Of a stretch of 64,000 nucleotides of DNA, positions 46,041 through 55,930 are shown in pieces. The notes under the pieces were generated by a model. The model worked only from the letters and a program-made list of their open reading frames with translations, searched no databases and was not told the origin of the DNA. Source of the stretch: Microbulbifer sp. SAOS-129_SWC (GTDB taxonomy: Bacteria; Pseudomonadota; Gammaproteobacteria; Pseudomonadales; Cellvibrionaceae); the NCBI RefSeq assembly GCF_039696035.1, contig NZ_CP155567.1, forward strand, positions 2,847,001-2,911,000. The letters are read 5' to 3'. Every line of letters starts with the position of its first letter. Position 1 is the first letter of the stretch. The translations under genes were made by a program, and so were the position numbers.

Positions 46041-47648
46041 ATGAATGCCAACGCAAGTTACGATGTCCTGGTAATCGGCAGCGGCGCCGCCGGCCTGACC
46101 CTGGCCCTGCACCTGGCGGGCCGCTATCGCGTGGCGCTGCTGTCCAAGCAGCGCCTGCAGGACGGCTCCACCTGGTTCGCCCAGGGCGGGATCGCCGGGG
46201 TGCTGGACGAGATGGACTCGGTCGAATCCCATATTGCAGACACCTTAGACGCGGGCGCGGGGCTGTGCCACCCGGATGCCGTGCGCCTGACCGTAGAGAA
46301 CAGCGCAGCCGCCATCCGCTGGCTGATCGACTCCGGTGTCGACTTCACTCGCGAGCACGGTGACTACCACTTGACCAAAGAGGGAGGCCACAGCCACCGC
46401 CGCATCATCCACAGCGCCGATGCCACCGGCCGCGCGGTGCACAGCACCCTGATCGACCGGGTGCGCGCCGCCGATAATGTCGACTGTTTCGAACACCACG
46501 TCGCCCTCGACCTGATCCGCCAGCCGGATCCCCACAAGCGCCGCTTCCGCTGCGCCGGCGCCTATGTCTACAACAAGCAGAGCGAAAAAGTAGAACTCTT
46601 CCAGGCCCGCGCCGTGGTGCTCGCCACCGGTGGCGCCAGCAAGGCGTACCTGTACACCAGCAATCCGGACGGCGCCAGCGGCGACGGCATCGCCATGGCC
46701 TGGCGCGCCGGCTGCCGGGTGGCCAACCTGGAATTCAACCAGTTCCACCCCACCTGCCTCTACCACCCCAAGGCCAAGGCCATGCTGGTGACCGAGGCCC
46801 TGCGCGGCGAGGGCGCGCAGTTGAAACTGCCGGACGGCAGCCGCTTTATGGACCGCTTCGACCCGCGCGGCGAACTGGCGCCGCGGGACATCGTCGCGCG
46901 CGCCATCGACCACGAGATGAAGCGCCTCGGCGCCGACTGCCTCTACCTGGACATCTCGCACAAGGACGCAGACTTCGTGCGCGAGCACTTCCCCACTGTC
47001 TACAACAACTGCCTGCAGTACGGCATCGATATCACCAGGGAGCCGATCCCTGTGGTGCCGGCGGCGCACTACACCTGCGGCGGGGTGATGGTGGACCAGT
47101 TCGGGCGCACCGACCTGGACCAGCTCTACGCCATCGGCGAAACCACCTTTACCGGGCTGCACGGCGCCAATCGCCTGGCCAGCAACTCGCTACTGGAGTG
47201 CCTGGTCTACGCCCGTTCCGCCGCTATGCATATCGACGAAACCCTCGACGAAGTGCAGCCGCCGCGGGAGGCAGCGGCCTGGGATGCCTCGCGGGTAACC
47301 GACTCGGACGAAGACGTGGTGATCTCGCACAACTGGGACGAGCTGCGCCGCTTCATGTGGGACTACGTGGGTATCGTGCGCACCCGCAAACGCCTGCTGC
47401 GCGCGGAGCACCGGGTCAGAATGTTGCAGGGGGAAATCCGCGAGTTCTACGCCAATTACAAGGTCAGCAGCGACCTGATCGAACTGCGCAACCTGGCGCT
47501 GGTGTCCGAGTTGATCATCCGCTCGGCGCTGGACCGGCGCGAGAGCCGCGGCCTGCACTACTCCCTCGACTACCCGAACCTGCGCGAACTGGCCTCGGAC
47601 ACCATCCTGGTCCCGGAGAACTTTGCCGACCAGCAGCAGTTTGTCTAG
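46041..47648 (+). CDS. nadB: L-aspartate oxidase
   Basis: 535 residues. FAD Rossmann motif [20 protein letters not shown] at the N-terminus, [28 protein letters not shown] and [19 protein letters not shown] are all NadB signatures, and the C-terminal helical domain is complete. First step of de novo NAD synthesis, aspartate to iminoaspartate. ATG 46041 is taken, with TTG 46032 also in frame; no obvious ribosome site. Divergent from rpoE, as in E. coli and Pseudomonas. Confidence 0.96.
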   Translation: MNANASYDVLVIGSGAAGLTLALHLAGRYRVALLSKQRLQDGSTWFAQGGIAGVLDEMDSVESHIADTLDAGAGLCHPDAVRLTVENSAAAIRWLIDSGVDFTREHGDYHLTKEGGHSHRRIIHSADATGRAVHSTLIDRVRAADNVDCFEHHVALDLIRQPDPHKRRFRCAGAYVYNKQSEKVELFQARAVVLATGGASKAYLYTSNPDGASGDGIAMAWRAGCRVANLEFNQFHPTCLYHPKAKAMLVTEALRGEGAQLKLPDGSRFMDRFDPRGELAPRDIVARAIDHEMKRLGADCLYLDISHKDADFVREHFPTVYNNCLQYGIDITREPIPVVPAAHYTCGGVMVDQFGRTDLDQLYAIGETTFTGLHGANRLASNSLLECLVYARSAAMHIDETLDEVQPPREAAAWDASRVTDSDEDVVISHNWDELRRFMWDYVGIVRTRKRLLRAEHRVRMLQGEIREFYANYKVSSDLIELRNLALVSELIIRSALDRRESRGLHYSLDYPNLRELASDTILVPENFADQQQFV

Positions 47649-47693
47649 TTGCGGGAACGCGGAGCTTCAGCTCCGCAACGGCCAGCGACCCAT

Positions 47694-48131
47694 TTAACGC
47701 GAAAAATGCAGCGCCGCCTGCAGGCGGCGCCAGTCGTCTGCATGCACGCTGTCCCGCGCCAGCACCAGACGTAAATCGCCGCCGCTGACAAAGCGGCCGT
47801 TGATCACCAGCAGCTGTGTCCACAGCACCAGCTCACCGCAAAACTCGAATTCCCTTTCTGCTCCATCGCCATCGCGCCAGAACCAGCGCCGCTCACGGGT
47901 AGAGAGCGTGCCGCACTGACGCCGCAGGCGCCGCCACTCAAAGGTGCCACACAACAGCACCGCGACCAGCAGCACCGCCAACGGCAACAGCGGCAGCCGA
48001 CACAACCACAACAGCACGAGCGCCTGCACAGTGGCCAGGCACAGGAAAATCGCGAGATAACGGGAGGGAGCTACGACACAGCTGAGACGTGCGCTGCGCT
48101 CGATGGTTTGCGGATAGGTGGTGGCTTCCAT
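47694..48131 (-). CDS. ygfX: YgfX-like membrane protein
   Basis: 145 residues. Two hydrophobic helices (YLAIFLCLATVQALVLLWLC and LPLAVLLVAVLLCGTF) precede a soluble part with REFEFCGELVLWTQLLVI. Member of the YgfX/CptA family, sometimes described as the toxin partner of the neighbouring gene. It begins 46 bases after the sdhE stop. The toxin role reported for E. coli is debated. Confidence 0.8.
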   Translation of the reverse strand: MEATTYPQTIERSARLSCVVAPSRYLAIFLCLATVQALVLLWLCRLPLLPLAVLLVAVLLCGTFEWRRLRRQCGTLSTRERRWFWRDGDGAEREFEFCGELVLWTQLLVINGRFVSGGDLRLVLARDSVHADDWRRLQAALHFSR

Positions 48132-48177
48132 GCATTCACCTGGCGGCGCGATCGCGCCACCGAATCGAGAGTGGGCG

Positions 48178-48426
48178 CTAGGACTTCTGCAGCCCGGTAT
48201 TGTCGCGGATAATCTGCACGATGCGCATCAGCTCCGGATCCTCGGGATCCGTGCGGCGCATAAACCAGGCGAACAGATCCTGATCCTGCTCGTCCAGCAG
48301 CTTCTGGTAGCGCAGCTTGTCTGCCTCCTCCAGGGTCTCGTAGACATTGTCCAGAAACGGCAGCAGCACAAGGTCCAGCTCCAGCATACCGCGGCGGCTG
48401 GCCCAAAACAGGCGGTTGCGATCCAT
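48178..48426 (-). CDS. sdhE: Succinate dehydrogenase assembly factor SdhE
   Basis: 82 residues with the RGxxE motif in ASRRGMLELDLVLLPF (residues 9-24) and the helical LDEQDQDLFAWFM. SdhE/YgfY promotes covalent attachment of FAD to SdhA and FrdA. Paired with ygfX, and divergent from ygfZ, as in E. coli. Confidence 0.94.
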   Translation of the reverse strand: MDRNRLFWASRRGMLELDLVLLPFLDNVYETLEEADKLRYQKLLDEQDQDLFAWFMRRTDPEDPELMRIVQIIRDNTGLQKS

Positions 48427-48580
48427 ACTTCCTCTTCACGACCGGTTTAAAGTGCGCGCAGTATACCCGCCGGCCCGCACCAGTGCACTCGGCACGCCTT
48501 GAAAGAGCACTCGACAGACCTTGAAAAAGCCGGCACAGGCCCAAGATAATCCGCCCGAACACAGCGAAAATGGCAGGACA

Positions 48581-49609
48581 ATGGATCAGCAGCAGTGGCA
48601 GGACTTTCTCGCAGACGCAGGCGCCAGATGGGAGGGCGAGCGGGCGCACTTTCCCGACACCGACGCCGCTCTGCACCTGGTGGACCTGAGCCCGCTCGGC
48701 GCGGTCAGCGTTGTCGGCCCCGACAGCCAGAAGTTCCTGCAGGGCCAGCTCACCTGTGACCTGGTCAACCTGCCGGATGGCCACGCCACTCCCGGTACCC
48801 ACTGCAACCCCAAGGGCCGCGCCATCAGCGCCTTCAGCGCGCTGAAACTGGATCAGGGTGACCTGCTGCTGCGCCTGCCGCGCGACCTGGCCGGCACCGC
48901 CAGAGCCGCACTGGCCAAGTACGCCGTCTTCTTCAAAACCGAGCTCAGCGAGCTCGACGACAGCCACCGCTGGCTAGGCCTGCAGGGCCGCGACGCCGTC
49001 GCGCGCGCGCAACAGCTGCTCGGCCTGGAGCCCATCACCGCCGGCCAGGTGGCGAGTTTCGATTGCGATGGCGAACGCGGCCTGGTCGAGGCGCTGAACG
49101 AACAGCAGCTCGCCCTGCTCGTTCCCGCGGCCTACGCCCCGCAACTGTGGCAAAAACTCGCCGAACACGCAGACCCCGCCAGCTACGACCGCTGGCTGCA
49201 AACCCAGATCGAAGCCGGCATGCCGCAACTGCACGCCGCCACCAGCGAAATGTTTATCCCGCAGATGCTCAACCTGCACCTGCTCGGCGGCGTCAGCTTC
49301 AAGAAAGGCTGCTATACCGGCCAGGAAGTCATCGCGCGCATGCAGTACCGCGGCGCCAGCAAGCGCCGCCTGTACCGCGCCCGCTGCGAGGCCGGTGACC
49401 GCCCGGAAGCGGGCAGCGACATCTACGGCGAGGGCGAGTCGAGCATCGGCAACCTGGTCGAGGCCTGCCACTCGGAAGAAGGGATCGAGTTGCTCGCGGT
49501 GCTGACGATTGCCAAGGTCGCCGCGGGTGAGGCGTTGCGGCTGGCAGATGGGCGAGCGCTGGAGATTCAGGAACTGCCTTACGATGCGGAGGCGGATCCG
49601 CTGGCCTGA
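48581..49609 (+). CDS. ygfZ: Folate-dependent protein YgfZ
   Basis: 342 residues with the diagnostic KGCYTGQEVIARMQYRG and, in the N-terminal half, GPDSQKFLQGQLTCDL and CNPKGRAISAF. YgfZ supports iron-sulfur enzyme function, including the tRNA methylthiotransferase MiaB, using tetrahydrofolate. Start ATG 48581 has AGGA 4-5 bases before it. A small GTGTCC/GGACAC hairpin lies downstream at 49648-49666. Convergent with ung. Confidence 0.94.
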   Translation: MDQQQWQDFLADAGARWEGERAHFPDTDAALHLVDLSPLGAVSVVGPDSQKFLQGQLTCDLVNLPDGHATPGTHCNPKGRAISAFSALKLDQGDLLLRLPRDLAGTARAALAKYAVFFKTELSELDDSHRWLGLQGRDAVARAQQLLGLEPITAGQVASFDCDGERGLVEALNEQQLALLVPAAYAPQLWQKLAEHADPASYDRWLQTQIEAGMPQLHAATSEMFIPQMLNLHLLGGVSFKKGCYTGQEVIARMQYRGASKRRLYRARCEAGDRPEAGSDIYGEGESSIGNLVEACHSEEGIELLAVLTIAKVAAGEALRLADGRALEIQELPYDAEADPLA

Positions 49610-49688
49610 CCCGCAGACAACGGCCAACTCTATGCTCGCAGCGGTCTGTGTCCGCTGCGAGGACACTTCCCCACCGAAACGGCAATAC

Positions 49689-50411
49689 TCAGACTTCGAC
49701 CGCTACCCGCCGCAATTGCGACACCTCCGGCAATGCCCAATCGATCGGTTGCTGGCCGTGCTGCTGCAGCCACTGATTCGCCTGTGAAAAAGGTTTGGTA
49801 CCAAAAAAACCGCGGTGCGCCGACAGTGGTGACGGGTGCGGTGCACGCACAACGAGATGTCTGTTGCGATCGATAAACGCACCCTTTTTCTGCGCGTAGC
49901 TGCCCCACAGAATAAATACCAGTCCTTCGCGCTGTTCCGCCAATGCGTGAATCGCCGCGTCGGTGAACTGTTCCCAACCGCGGCCCTGGTGGGCACCGGC
50001 CTTGCTGTCTTCCACGGTCAGCGTCGCATTCAGCAGTAGCACGCCCTGCTCCGCCCACGGCTGCAGGCAGCCGTGGTGGGCCCGCGGAATGCCCAGGTCC
50101 GACTCCAGTTCTTTGTAGATATTCTGCAGTGACGGCGGTATCCGCACACCCGGCATGACCGAGAAACACAGGCCGTGGGCCTGGCCGGCGCCGTGATAGG
50201 GATCCTGGCCGAGAATCACCACCTTGACCTGATCGAACGGCGTGGAGTTGAAGGCGTTGAAGATCTGCGGGCCCGGCGGGTAGATGTGTTTGCCGGCCTG
50301 CTTTTCCGCGCGCAGGAATTTGCGCAGCTCGGCCATGTAGGGTTTGTTGAATTCCCCCTCGAGCACACGGAACCATGAAGGGTGAATTTTTATAGTGTCC
50401 GGAACCGGCAT
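49689..50411 (-). CDS. ung: Uracil-DNA glycosylase, family 1
   Basis: 240 residues. The water-activating loop [11 protein letters not shown] (Asp70) and the minor-groove loop [13 protein letters not shown] are complete; LFCxN-like LLLNATLTV is present. Removes uracil from DNA. ATG 50411 follows GAGGAA. The UDG-family gene lies 54 bases upstream on the same strand. Confidence 0.96.
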   Translation of the reverse strand: MPVPDTIKIHPSWFRVLEGEFNKPYMAELRKFLRAEKQAGKHIYPPGPQIFNAFNSTPFDQVKVVILGQDPYHGAGQAHGLCFSVMPGVRIPPSLQNIYKELESDLGIPRAHHGCLQPWAEQGVLLLNATLTVEDSKAGAHQGRGWEQFTDAAIHALAEQREGLVFILWGSYAQKKGAFIDRNRHLVVRAPHPSPLSAHRGFFGTKPFSQANQWLQQHGQQPIDWALPEVSQLRRVAVEV

Positions 50412-50465
50412 GGCTTTTCCTCGAGTCTTTTGCTGTCGCACTCCGCCAACCTGCGTGCAGCGATT

Positions 50466-51059
50466 TTAGTTCAATGTCTTTTTTACCAGCCGGCGCAGCT
50501 CGGGCACTACGTCCTGTTCGAACCACGGTCGTCGGCGCAGCCACAAGGTGTTGCGCGGACTGGGATGCGGCAGCGGGAAAAAGCCCGCCGCCAGCGCCTC
50601 GCGATAGCGGCGCACATTGTCGGTAAGGCTGCCCGATTTGGGAAATTCGGCGCGCGGCAGGTAGTGGCGCTGGGCGTATTGTCCCACCAGCAGGGTCAGT
50701 TGCAAATTCGGCAGCTCGGCCAGCAGGCGTTCGTGCCAGGTCGCGGCGCACTCCGGGCGCGGCGGCAGGTCACCGCCCTTACCGCGGCCGGGATAACAGA
50801 AGCCCATCGGCACTATGGCGATGCGCGATGCATCGTAGAAGGTGTCGCTATCCAGCCCGGTCCAGGCGCGCAGCCGCTCGCCGGATGGATCGTTCCATGG
50901 GATACCGCTCTCGTGAACTTTTGTGCCCGGGGCCTGACCAACAATCAACAGTCGCGCCGTACGCGCCGCGCGCAGTACCGGGTTGGCACCCCGGGGCAGA
51001 TGTTCGGCACACAGATTGCAGCTGCGAATATCGCTGAGGAGGGAAATCAATCGGCTCAT
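50466..51059 (-). CDS. Uracil-DNA glycosylase superfamily protein
   Basis: 197 residues. A UDG-type fold is indicated by ARLLIVGQAPGTKVHESGIP near residue 35, FCYPGRGKGGDLPPRPECA and a closing PLPHPSPRNTLWLRRRPWF. The Cys-x-x-Cys in IRSCNLCAEHLP resembles part of the family 4 iron-sulfur ligands, but four cysteines are not clearly present. The family members seen next to other repair genes are of uncertain activity. Start ATG 51059 by homology; no strong ribosome site. Confidence 0.8.
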   Translation of the reverse strand: MSRLISLLSDIRSCNLCAEHLPRGANPVLRAARTARLLIVGQAPGTKVHESGIPWNDPSGERLRAWTGLDSDTFYDASRIAIVPMGFCYPGRGKGGDLPPRPECAATWHERLLAELPNLQLTLLVGQYAQRHYLPRAEFPKSGSLTDNVRRYREALAAGFFPLPHPSPRNTLWLRRRPWFEQDVVPELRRLVKKTLN

Positions 51060-51181
51060 GGTCTGCGTCGGGTACTGGCGGAGCGGCCACCTTGCCGCGC
51101 CGGTCCGCACAAATCAAGTGCATGGCAACGCTGACGAATTGCACGAAGGCGGTCAGACACCGCAAGACAAGTGTGTCCGAG

Positions 51182-51209
51182 TTGACATTTATTTCGTGTA
51201 CTTCATAGT
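51182..51209 (+). promoter_or_regulatory. Sigma-70-type promoter upstream of oppA
   Basis: TTGACA (51182-51187), a 16-base spacer and CATAGT (51204-51209); with 17 bases the -10 reads ATAGTA. About 95 bases precede the oppA start, allowing a leader. Confidence 0.6.
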
Positions 51210-51303
51210 ACCAAGCGATTCGCAAACCAATAATAAAAGTGTGGGCTTTATCCCGCCCCTGGGGAAAACGGGAAAATTTGCTCAAAAAAAAGAGAAACAG
51301 ATT

Positions 51304-52977
51304 ATGACAACAGCGGGATTCCGCTTTGGCGAATACTTAAGTTCCAGGTGGCGCATGATTGGCGCCGCCGCCCTGTCCCTGACCCTCGCCGCCTGCGGAG
51401 GTCAGGAAGCTCCCGGCAAACCCAAGCCGGTGGTCAAGCTCGACCCCACCCAGCTCGCAGCCAAGCAGGAAATCGTCCGCGGCAACGGCGCCGAACCCCA
51501 GTCACTCGACCCGCACAAGATGTCGGGCACGATCGAAGCGCAGATACTGCGCGACCTGCTCGAGGGCCTGGTCAATTCGGCGCCCGATGGCTCCACGGTC
51601 CCCGCGGTGGCCAAGAACTGGGATACCAAAGACAACAAGACATTTATCTTTCACCTCCGCCACGACGCCCGCTGGTCCAACGGCGACCCGGTTACCGCCC
51701 ACGACTTTGTCTATAGCTGGCGCCGCCTGGTTAACCCGGCCACCGCCTCCCCCTACGCCTGGTACCTGCCCGCAGATAAAGTCAAAAACGCCGACGCCAT
51801 CGTGCACGGCAAGAAGTCCCCCGACACACTCGGCGTCGAGGCACTCGACGACTACACCTTCAAGGTGGAACTGGAGCAGCCGGTGGCCTACTTCGTCGAT
51901 ACGCTGGTGCACAACTCCGTGGCTCCGGTGCACAAAGCCAGCATCGAGAAGTACGGCGAGGAGTGGACCCGCCCGGGCCACTTTGTTGGCAACGGCGCTT
52001 ACAAGCTGAGCAAATGGGTGGTCAACGAACGCATCGAGCTGGTGCGCAATGACAAGTACTGGGACAACGCCCACACCCGCCTGAACAAGGTCACCTACCT
52101 GCCGATCCCCTCCGCCAATGCCGAGCTGAGCCGCTATCTGGCCGGCGAGATCGATATGACCTACAGCGTGCCGGCGGAACAGGCCAAGCGTATCCGCACG
52201 GAATTTCCGGGCCAGTTGCGCACCGTGCCCTATATCGGCACCTACTACTACGAGTTCAACACCAGGCGTGCGCCGTTCGACAACGTGGATGTACGCAAAG
52301 CGCTGGCTTACGCCATTAATCGCGACATCATCGCCTACAAGGTGATCGGCCTGGGGCAGAAACCCGCCTATACACTCACGCCGGAAGCGGTCAAAAACTT
52401 CACTCCACCGAAAACCCAATGGGCCCAGTGGAGCCAGGAACAACGCGAACAGAAAGCACGCGAGCTCTACGCCAAAGCCGGCTACTCCAAAGACCATCCG
52501 CTGAAACTGAAGCTGCTCTACAACACCGACGACAATCACCGGAAAATTGCCATTGCCGTCGCCGCCATGTGGAAGCTGGCGCTGGGCGTTCAGGTGACGC
52601 TGGAAAACCAGGAGTGGAAGAGCTACCTGAGCACTCTGGATGAAGGCAATTTCGACGTGACCCGCTACGCCTGGATCGGCGATTACAACGAGCCCTCCAC
52701 CATGCTCAAAGTGCTGCTGACCGGCGGTGGCAGCAACCACGCCCGCTATGCCAACAGCGAGTATGACGCACTGCTGTCGCAGAGCACCAGTGAGGCGAAT
52801 CCCGCTGATCGCGCCAAATACTACGCCCGCGCGGAAGAACTGCTGGCCCGCGACATGCCGATCATGCCGATCTACCAGTATGTGACCCAGCATGTGGTCA
52901 AACCCTACGTGGGCGGCTATCCGGAAAATCCTCTCGACTATCAGTACAGCAAGGATATGTGGATCATCAAACACTGA
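51304..52977 (+). CDS. oppA: Oligopeptide ABC transporter, substrate-binding lipoprotein OppA
   Basis: 557 residues. A signal sequence with lipobox (LSLTLAACGG) makes it an anchored periplasmic binding protein. SBP family 5 signatures are GAEPQSLDPHKMSGT and DGSTVPAVAKNWDTKD at the N-terminus and the AYAINRDIIAYKVI helix in the middle. Binds oligopeptides or murein tripeptides. ATG 51304 starts a rather long N-region; ATG 51355 would give a shorter one with the same lipobox. A terminator-like hairpin separates it from oppB. Confidence 0.93.
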   Translation: MTTAGFRFGEYLSSRWRMIGAAALSLTLAACGGQEAPGKPKPVVKLDPTQLAAKQEIVRGNGAEPQSLDPHKMSGTIEAQILRDLLEGLVNSAPDGSTVPAVAKNWDTKDNKTFIFHLRHDARWSNGDPVTAHDFVYSWRRLVNPATASPYAWYLPADKVKNADAIVHGKKSPDTLGVEALDDYTFKVELEQPVAYFVDTLVHNSVAPVHKASIEKYGEEWTRPGHFVGNGAYKLSKWVVNERIELVRNDKYWDNAHTRLNKVTYLPIPSANAELSRYLAGEIDMTYSVPAEQAKRIRTEFPGQLRTVPYIGTYYYEFNTRRAPFDNVDVRKALAYAINRDIIAYKVIGLGQKPAYTLTPEAVKNFTPPKTQWAQWSQEQREQKARELYAKAGYSKDHPLKLKLLYNTDDNHRKIAIAVAAMWKLALGVQVTLENQEWKSYLSTLDEGNFDVTRYAWIGDYNEPSTMLKVLLTGGGSNHARYANSEYDALLSQSTSEANPADRAKYYARAEELLARDMPIMPIYQYVTQHVVKPYVGGYPENPLDYQYSKDMWIIKH

Positions 52978-52997
52978 TCGCCGCTATCCCGCAGGAG

Positions 52998-53025
52998 GCG
53001 GGGCCGCCGGCCCCGCAATTGTTTT
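52998..53025 (+). terminator. Terminator-like hairpin between oppA and oppB
   Basis: Perfect 8-bp GC stem GCGGGGCC - GCC - GGCCCCGC (52998-53016) followed by AATTGTTTTAG. It lies 21 bases after the oppA stop. Partial termination here would make oppA more abundant than the permease genes, common for such operons. Confidence 0.65.
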
Positions 53026-53085
53026 AGCTATCGGCAAACGACTTGCCATATTCGCACAGGCAGGTGCATCCACCGGGGCAATCCC

Positions 53086-54009
53086 ATGTTCAATTTCATC
53101 GCCAGGCGCGTGCTCGAAGCCATCCCCACGCTGCTGATCCTGATCACTGTGTCCTTTTTCCTGATGCGTTTCGCACCGGGCAGCCCGTTCAGTATCGAGG
53201 GCAATATGCCGCCCGAGGTACGCGCCAATATCGAAGCCAAATACGGCTTCGATAAACCGGTTACCCAGCAGTACTGGTCGTATCTCAAAGGGCTGCTGCA
53301 TGGCGACCTGGGGCCGTCGTTCGTGTACAAGGATTTTTCCGTGAACGACCTGGTGAGCCAGGCACTGCCGGTTTCGGTCAAAATCGGTGCCTGCGCTTTC
53401 GTATTGGCGGTGCTGTTCGGTGTGCTGCTCGGCACCATTGCCGGGCTCAAACAGAACAGCTGGATCGATTACACCGTGATGAGCACCGCCATGGCCGGCG
53501 TGGCAATTCCATCGTTTGTGCTGGCGCCACTGCTGGTGCTGATTTTCTCCATCGGCCTCAAGTGGCTGCCCGCCGGCGGCTGGCACGGCGGCGGGGCCAA
53601 ATACATGGTGCTGCCGGTAATCGGCATGATGATGTACTACATCGCCGCGGTGGCGCGCATCATGCGCGGCAGCATGATCGAGGTGATGAACTCGAACTTT
53701 ATCCGCACCGCGCGCGCCAAGGGCCTGAGCACACCGTACATCGTGCTGCATCACGCGCTGCGTCCGGCGCTGCTGCCGGTGATCTCCTATCTGGGCCCGG
53801 TACTGGTGGGCATTGTCACCGGCTCGGTGGTGATCGAGACCATTTTCGGCCTGCCCGGTATCGGCCAGCTGTTCGTCAACGGCGCGCTGAACCGCGACTA
53901 TTCGATGGTACTCGGCCTCACCATTCTGGTGGGAACGCTGACCATCACCTTCAACGCCGTGGTCGATATCCTGTATGCGGTTATCGATCCGAAAATCCGC
54001 TATTCCTGA
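53086..54009 (+). CDS. oppB: Oligopeptide ABC transporter permease OppB
   Basis: 307 residues, six membrane helices. N-terminus FIARRVLEAIPTLLILITVSFFLMRFAPGSPF and the EAA loop near AVARIMRGSMIEVMNSNFIRTARAKGLS are typical. Forms the heterodimeric pore with OppC. It starts 108 bases after oppA. Confidence 0.95.
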   Translation: MFNFIARRVLEAIPTLLILITVSFFLMRFAPGSPFSIEGNMPPEVRANIEAKYGFDKPVTQQYWSYLKGLLHGDLGPSFVYKDFSVNDLVSQALPVSVKIGACAFVLAVLFGVLLGTIAGLKQNSWIDYTVMSTAMAGVAIPSFVLAPLLVLIFSIGLKWLPAGGWHGGGAKYMVLPVIGMMMYYIAAVARIMRGSMIEVMNSNFIRTARAKGLSTPYIVLHHALRPALLPVISYLGPVLVGIVTGSVVIETIFGLPGIGQLFVNGALNRDYSMVLGLTILVGTLTITFNAVVDILYAVIDPKIRYS

Positions 54010-54025
54010 TCCGGAGGCCAAGACG

Positions 54026-54934
54026 ATGCTAGCGACCAGCGCCAACCGGGAAGCGGTTGAAAACTTTTCCGAACAACTCGAAGTGGAGGGGCGCAGCCTG
54101 TGGCAGGACGCGCGCCGCCGCTTTCTCAACAACCGGGCCGCGGTGACCAGCCTGGCCATTCTCGGGCTCGTCACCCTGTTTGTGATTGTCGGCCCGTACC
54201 TGAGCCAATACAGCTTCGACGCGCCCGACTGGGGCTCAATGCAGACCGCGCCGTCGATCGCCAACGGCCACTACTTCGGCACCGACTCTCTCGGTCGCGA
54301 CCTGTTCGTACGCTCGGCACTGGGCGGGCGCATGTCGCTGATGGTGGGTATTCTCGGCGCGCTGGTGGCGGTGGTGATCGGCACCCTCTACGGCGCCACC
54401 GCCGGATTTGTCGGCGGGCGCACCGACCGCATCATGATGCGCGCACTGGAAATCCTGTATTCGTTTCCGTTTATGTTTTTCGTGATCCTGCTGGTGACTC
54501 TGTTCGGCCGCAATATCCTGCTGATCTTCTTTGCCATCGGCGCGGTCAGCTGGCTGGATATGGCGCGTATCGTGCGCGGGCAGACCCTGAGCCTGAAGAG
54601 CAAGGAGTTTGTCGAGGCGGCGCAGGTTTACGGCGTCGGCAAGCGCGCGATGATCCTGCGCCACATAGTGCCGAACGTGCTGGGTATCGTCGCGGTCTAC
54701 GCGACCCTGCTGGTGCCGAACATGATTCTGTTTGAATCCTTCCTCAGCTTCCTCGGCCTCGGTGTACAGGAGCCCATGACCTCCTGGGGTGCGCTACTCA
54801 ATGAAGGGGCCAAGTCGATCGAGGTGGCCGCCTGGCACCTGCTGTTCCCGGCCACGCTGATGGTCGTCACCCTGTTCTGCTTCAACTTTATCGGCGACGG
54901 TCTGCGCGATGCGCTGGACCCGAAAGACCGCTAA
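54026..54934 (+). CDS. oppC: Oligopeptide ABC transporter permease OppC
   Basis: 302 residues. GTDSLGRDLFVRSALGGRMSL, six membrane helices and the EAA loop EFVEAAQVYGVGKRAMILRHI. ATG 54026 has GGAGG 8-9 bases upstream. Follows oppB by 16 bases. Confidence 0.95.
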   Translation: MLATSANREAVENFSEQLEVEGRSLWQDARRRFLNNRAAVTSLAILGLVTLFVIVGPYLSQYSFDAPDWGSMQTAPSIANGHYFGTDSLGRDLFVRSALGGRMSLMVGILGALVAVVIGTLYGATAGFVGGRTDRIMMRALEILYSFPFMFFVILLVTLFGRNILLIFFAIGAVSWLDMARIVRGQTLSLKSKEFVEAAQVYGVGKRAMILRHIVPNVLGIVAVYATLLVPNMILFESFLSFLGLGVQEPMTSWGALLNEGAKSIEVAAWHLLFPATLMVVTLFCFNFIGDGLRDALDPKDR

Positions 54935-54949
54935 TCCGGAGGATTCCCG

Positions 54950-55930
54950 ATGAAACTGCTCGATGTACAAGATCTGCGGGTCGAGTTCTCCACGGCGGAC
55001 GGCAGCGTGACCGCGGTCAACGACCTGAACTTCGCCCTGGAAGCCGGCGAGACCCTCGGCATTGTCGGCGAGTCCGGCTCCGGCAAGAGCCAGACCGCGT
55101 TTGCGCTGATGGGCCTGCTGGCCCGCAACGGCACTATTTCCGGCAGCGCGCGCTTCAAGGGCGAGGAAATCCTGAACCTGCCGCAGAAGAAACTGAATAA
55201 AATCCGTGCGGAACAGATCGCGATTATTTTCCAGGACCCGATGACCTCGCTGAATCCCTATATGAAAGTGGGGCCACAGCTGGCAGAGGTACTGATCAAA
55301 CACCGCGGTATGAACAAAGGCGCGGCGCTGGAGGAATCACGCCGCATGCTCGACGCGGTCAAGATTCCCGAGGCGCAAAAGCGCCTGAATATGTTTCCGC
55401 ACGAATTCTCCGGTGGTATGCGCCAGCGGGTCATGATCGCCATGGCGCTGCTGTGCCGCCCGCAACTGCTGATTGCCGACGAGCCCACCACCGCGCTGGA
55501 TGTGACGGTACAGGCGCAGATCATGGCGCTGTTAAACGAGCTGAAACGGGAATTCAATACCGCGATCATCATGATCACCCACGATCTGGGCGTGGTGGCC
55601 GGCGCCTGCGACAAGGTACTGGTCATGTACGCCGGCCGCACCATGGAGTACGGCAGCGCCGAGGAGATTTTCTACCGGCCCAGCCACCCGTATACCCGCG
55701 GCCTGCTGCACGCGATCCCGCGCCTCGATAGCACCGGCGAGGTCCTGCCCACCATTCCCGGCAACCCGCCCAACCTGCTGAACCTGCCCCCGGGCTGCCC
55801 CTTCCAGGCCCGCTGCGCCAGCGCCGAGGCGCGGTGTCGCGACAGCGCGCCCGCACTGCAGACCTTTGCCGGTGCGCGCCAGCGCGCCTGCCATCTGGAA
55901 ATTGCACAACTGGCGGAGGTGGCGCAATGA
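54950..55930 (+). CDS. oppD: Oligopeptide ABC transporter ATPase OppD
   Basis: 326 residues. Walker [13 protein letters not shown] (about residue 39), signature [15 protein letters not shown], Walker [14 protein letters not shown]-loop ITHDLG and the C-terminal oligopeptide extension with Cys ligands in [15 protein letters not shown] (iron-sulfur or zinc site in this family). GGAGG precedes the ATG. Overlaps oppF by 4 bases. Confidence 0.96.
   Translation: MKLLDVQDLRVEFSTADGSVTAVNDLNFALEAGETLGIVGESGSGKSQTAFALMGLLARNGTISGSARFKGEEILNLPQKKLNKIRAEQIAIIFQDPMTSLNPYMKVGPQLAEVLIKHRGMNKGAALEESRRMLDAVKIPEAQKRLNMFPHEFSGGMRQRVMIAMALLCRPQLLIADEPTTALDVTVQAQIMALLNELKREFNTAIIMITHDLGVVAGACDKVLVMYAGRTMEYGSAEEIFYRPSHPYTRGLLHAIPRLDSTGEVLPTIPGNPPNLLNLPPGCPFQARCASAEARCRDSAPALQTFAGARQRACHLEIAQLAEVAQ

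Noticed and set aside
47694..48426. ygfX-sdhE as a toxin-antitoxin pair
   Set aside because: SdhE is a proven FAD-assembly factor family and the toxin role of YgfX is contested; not labelled as a TA system.
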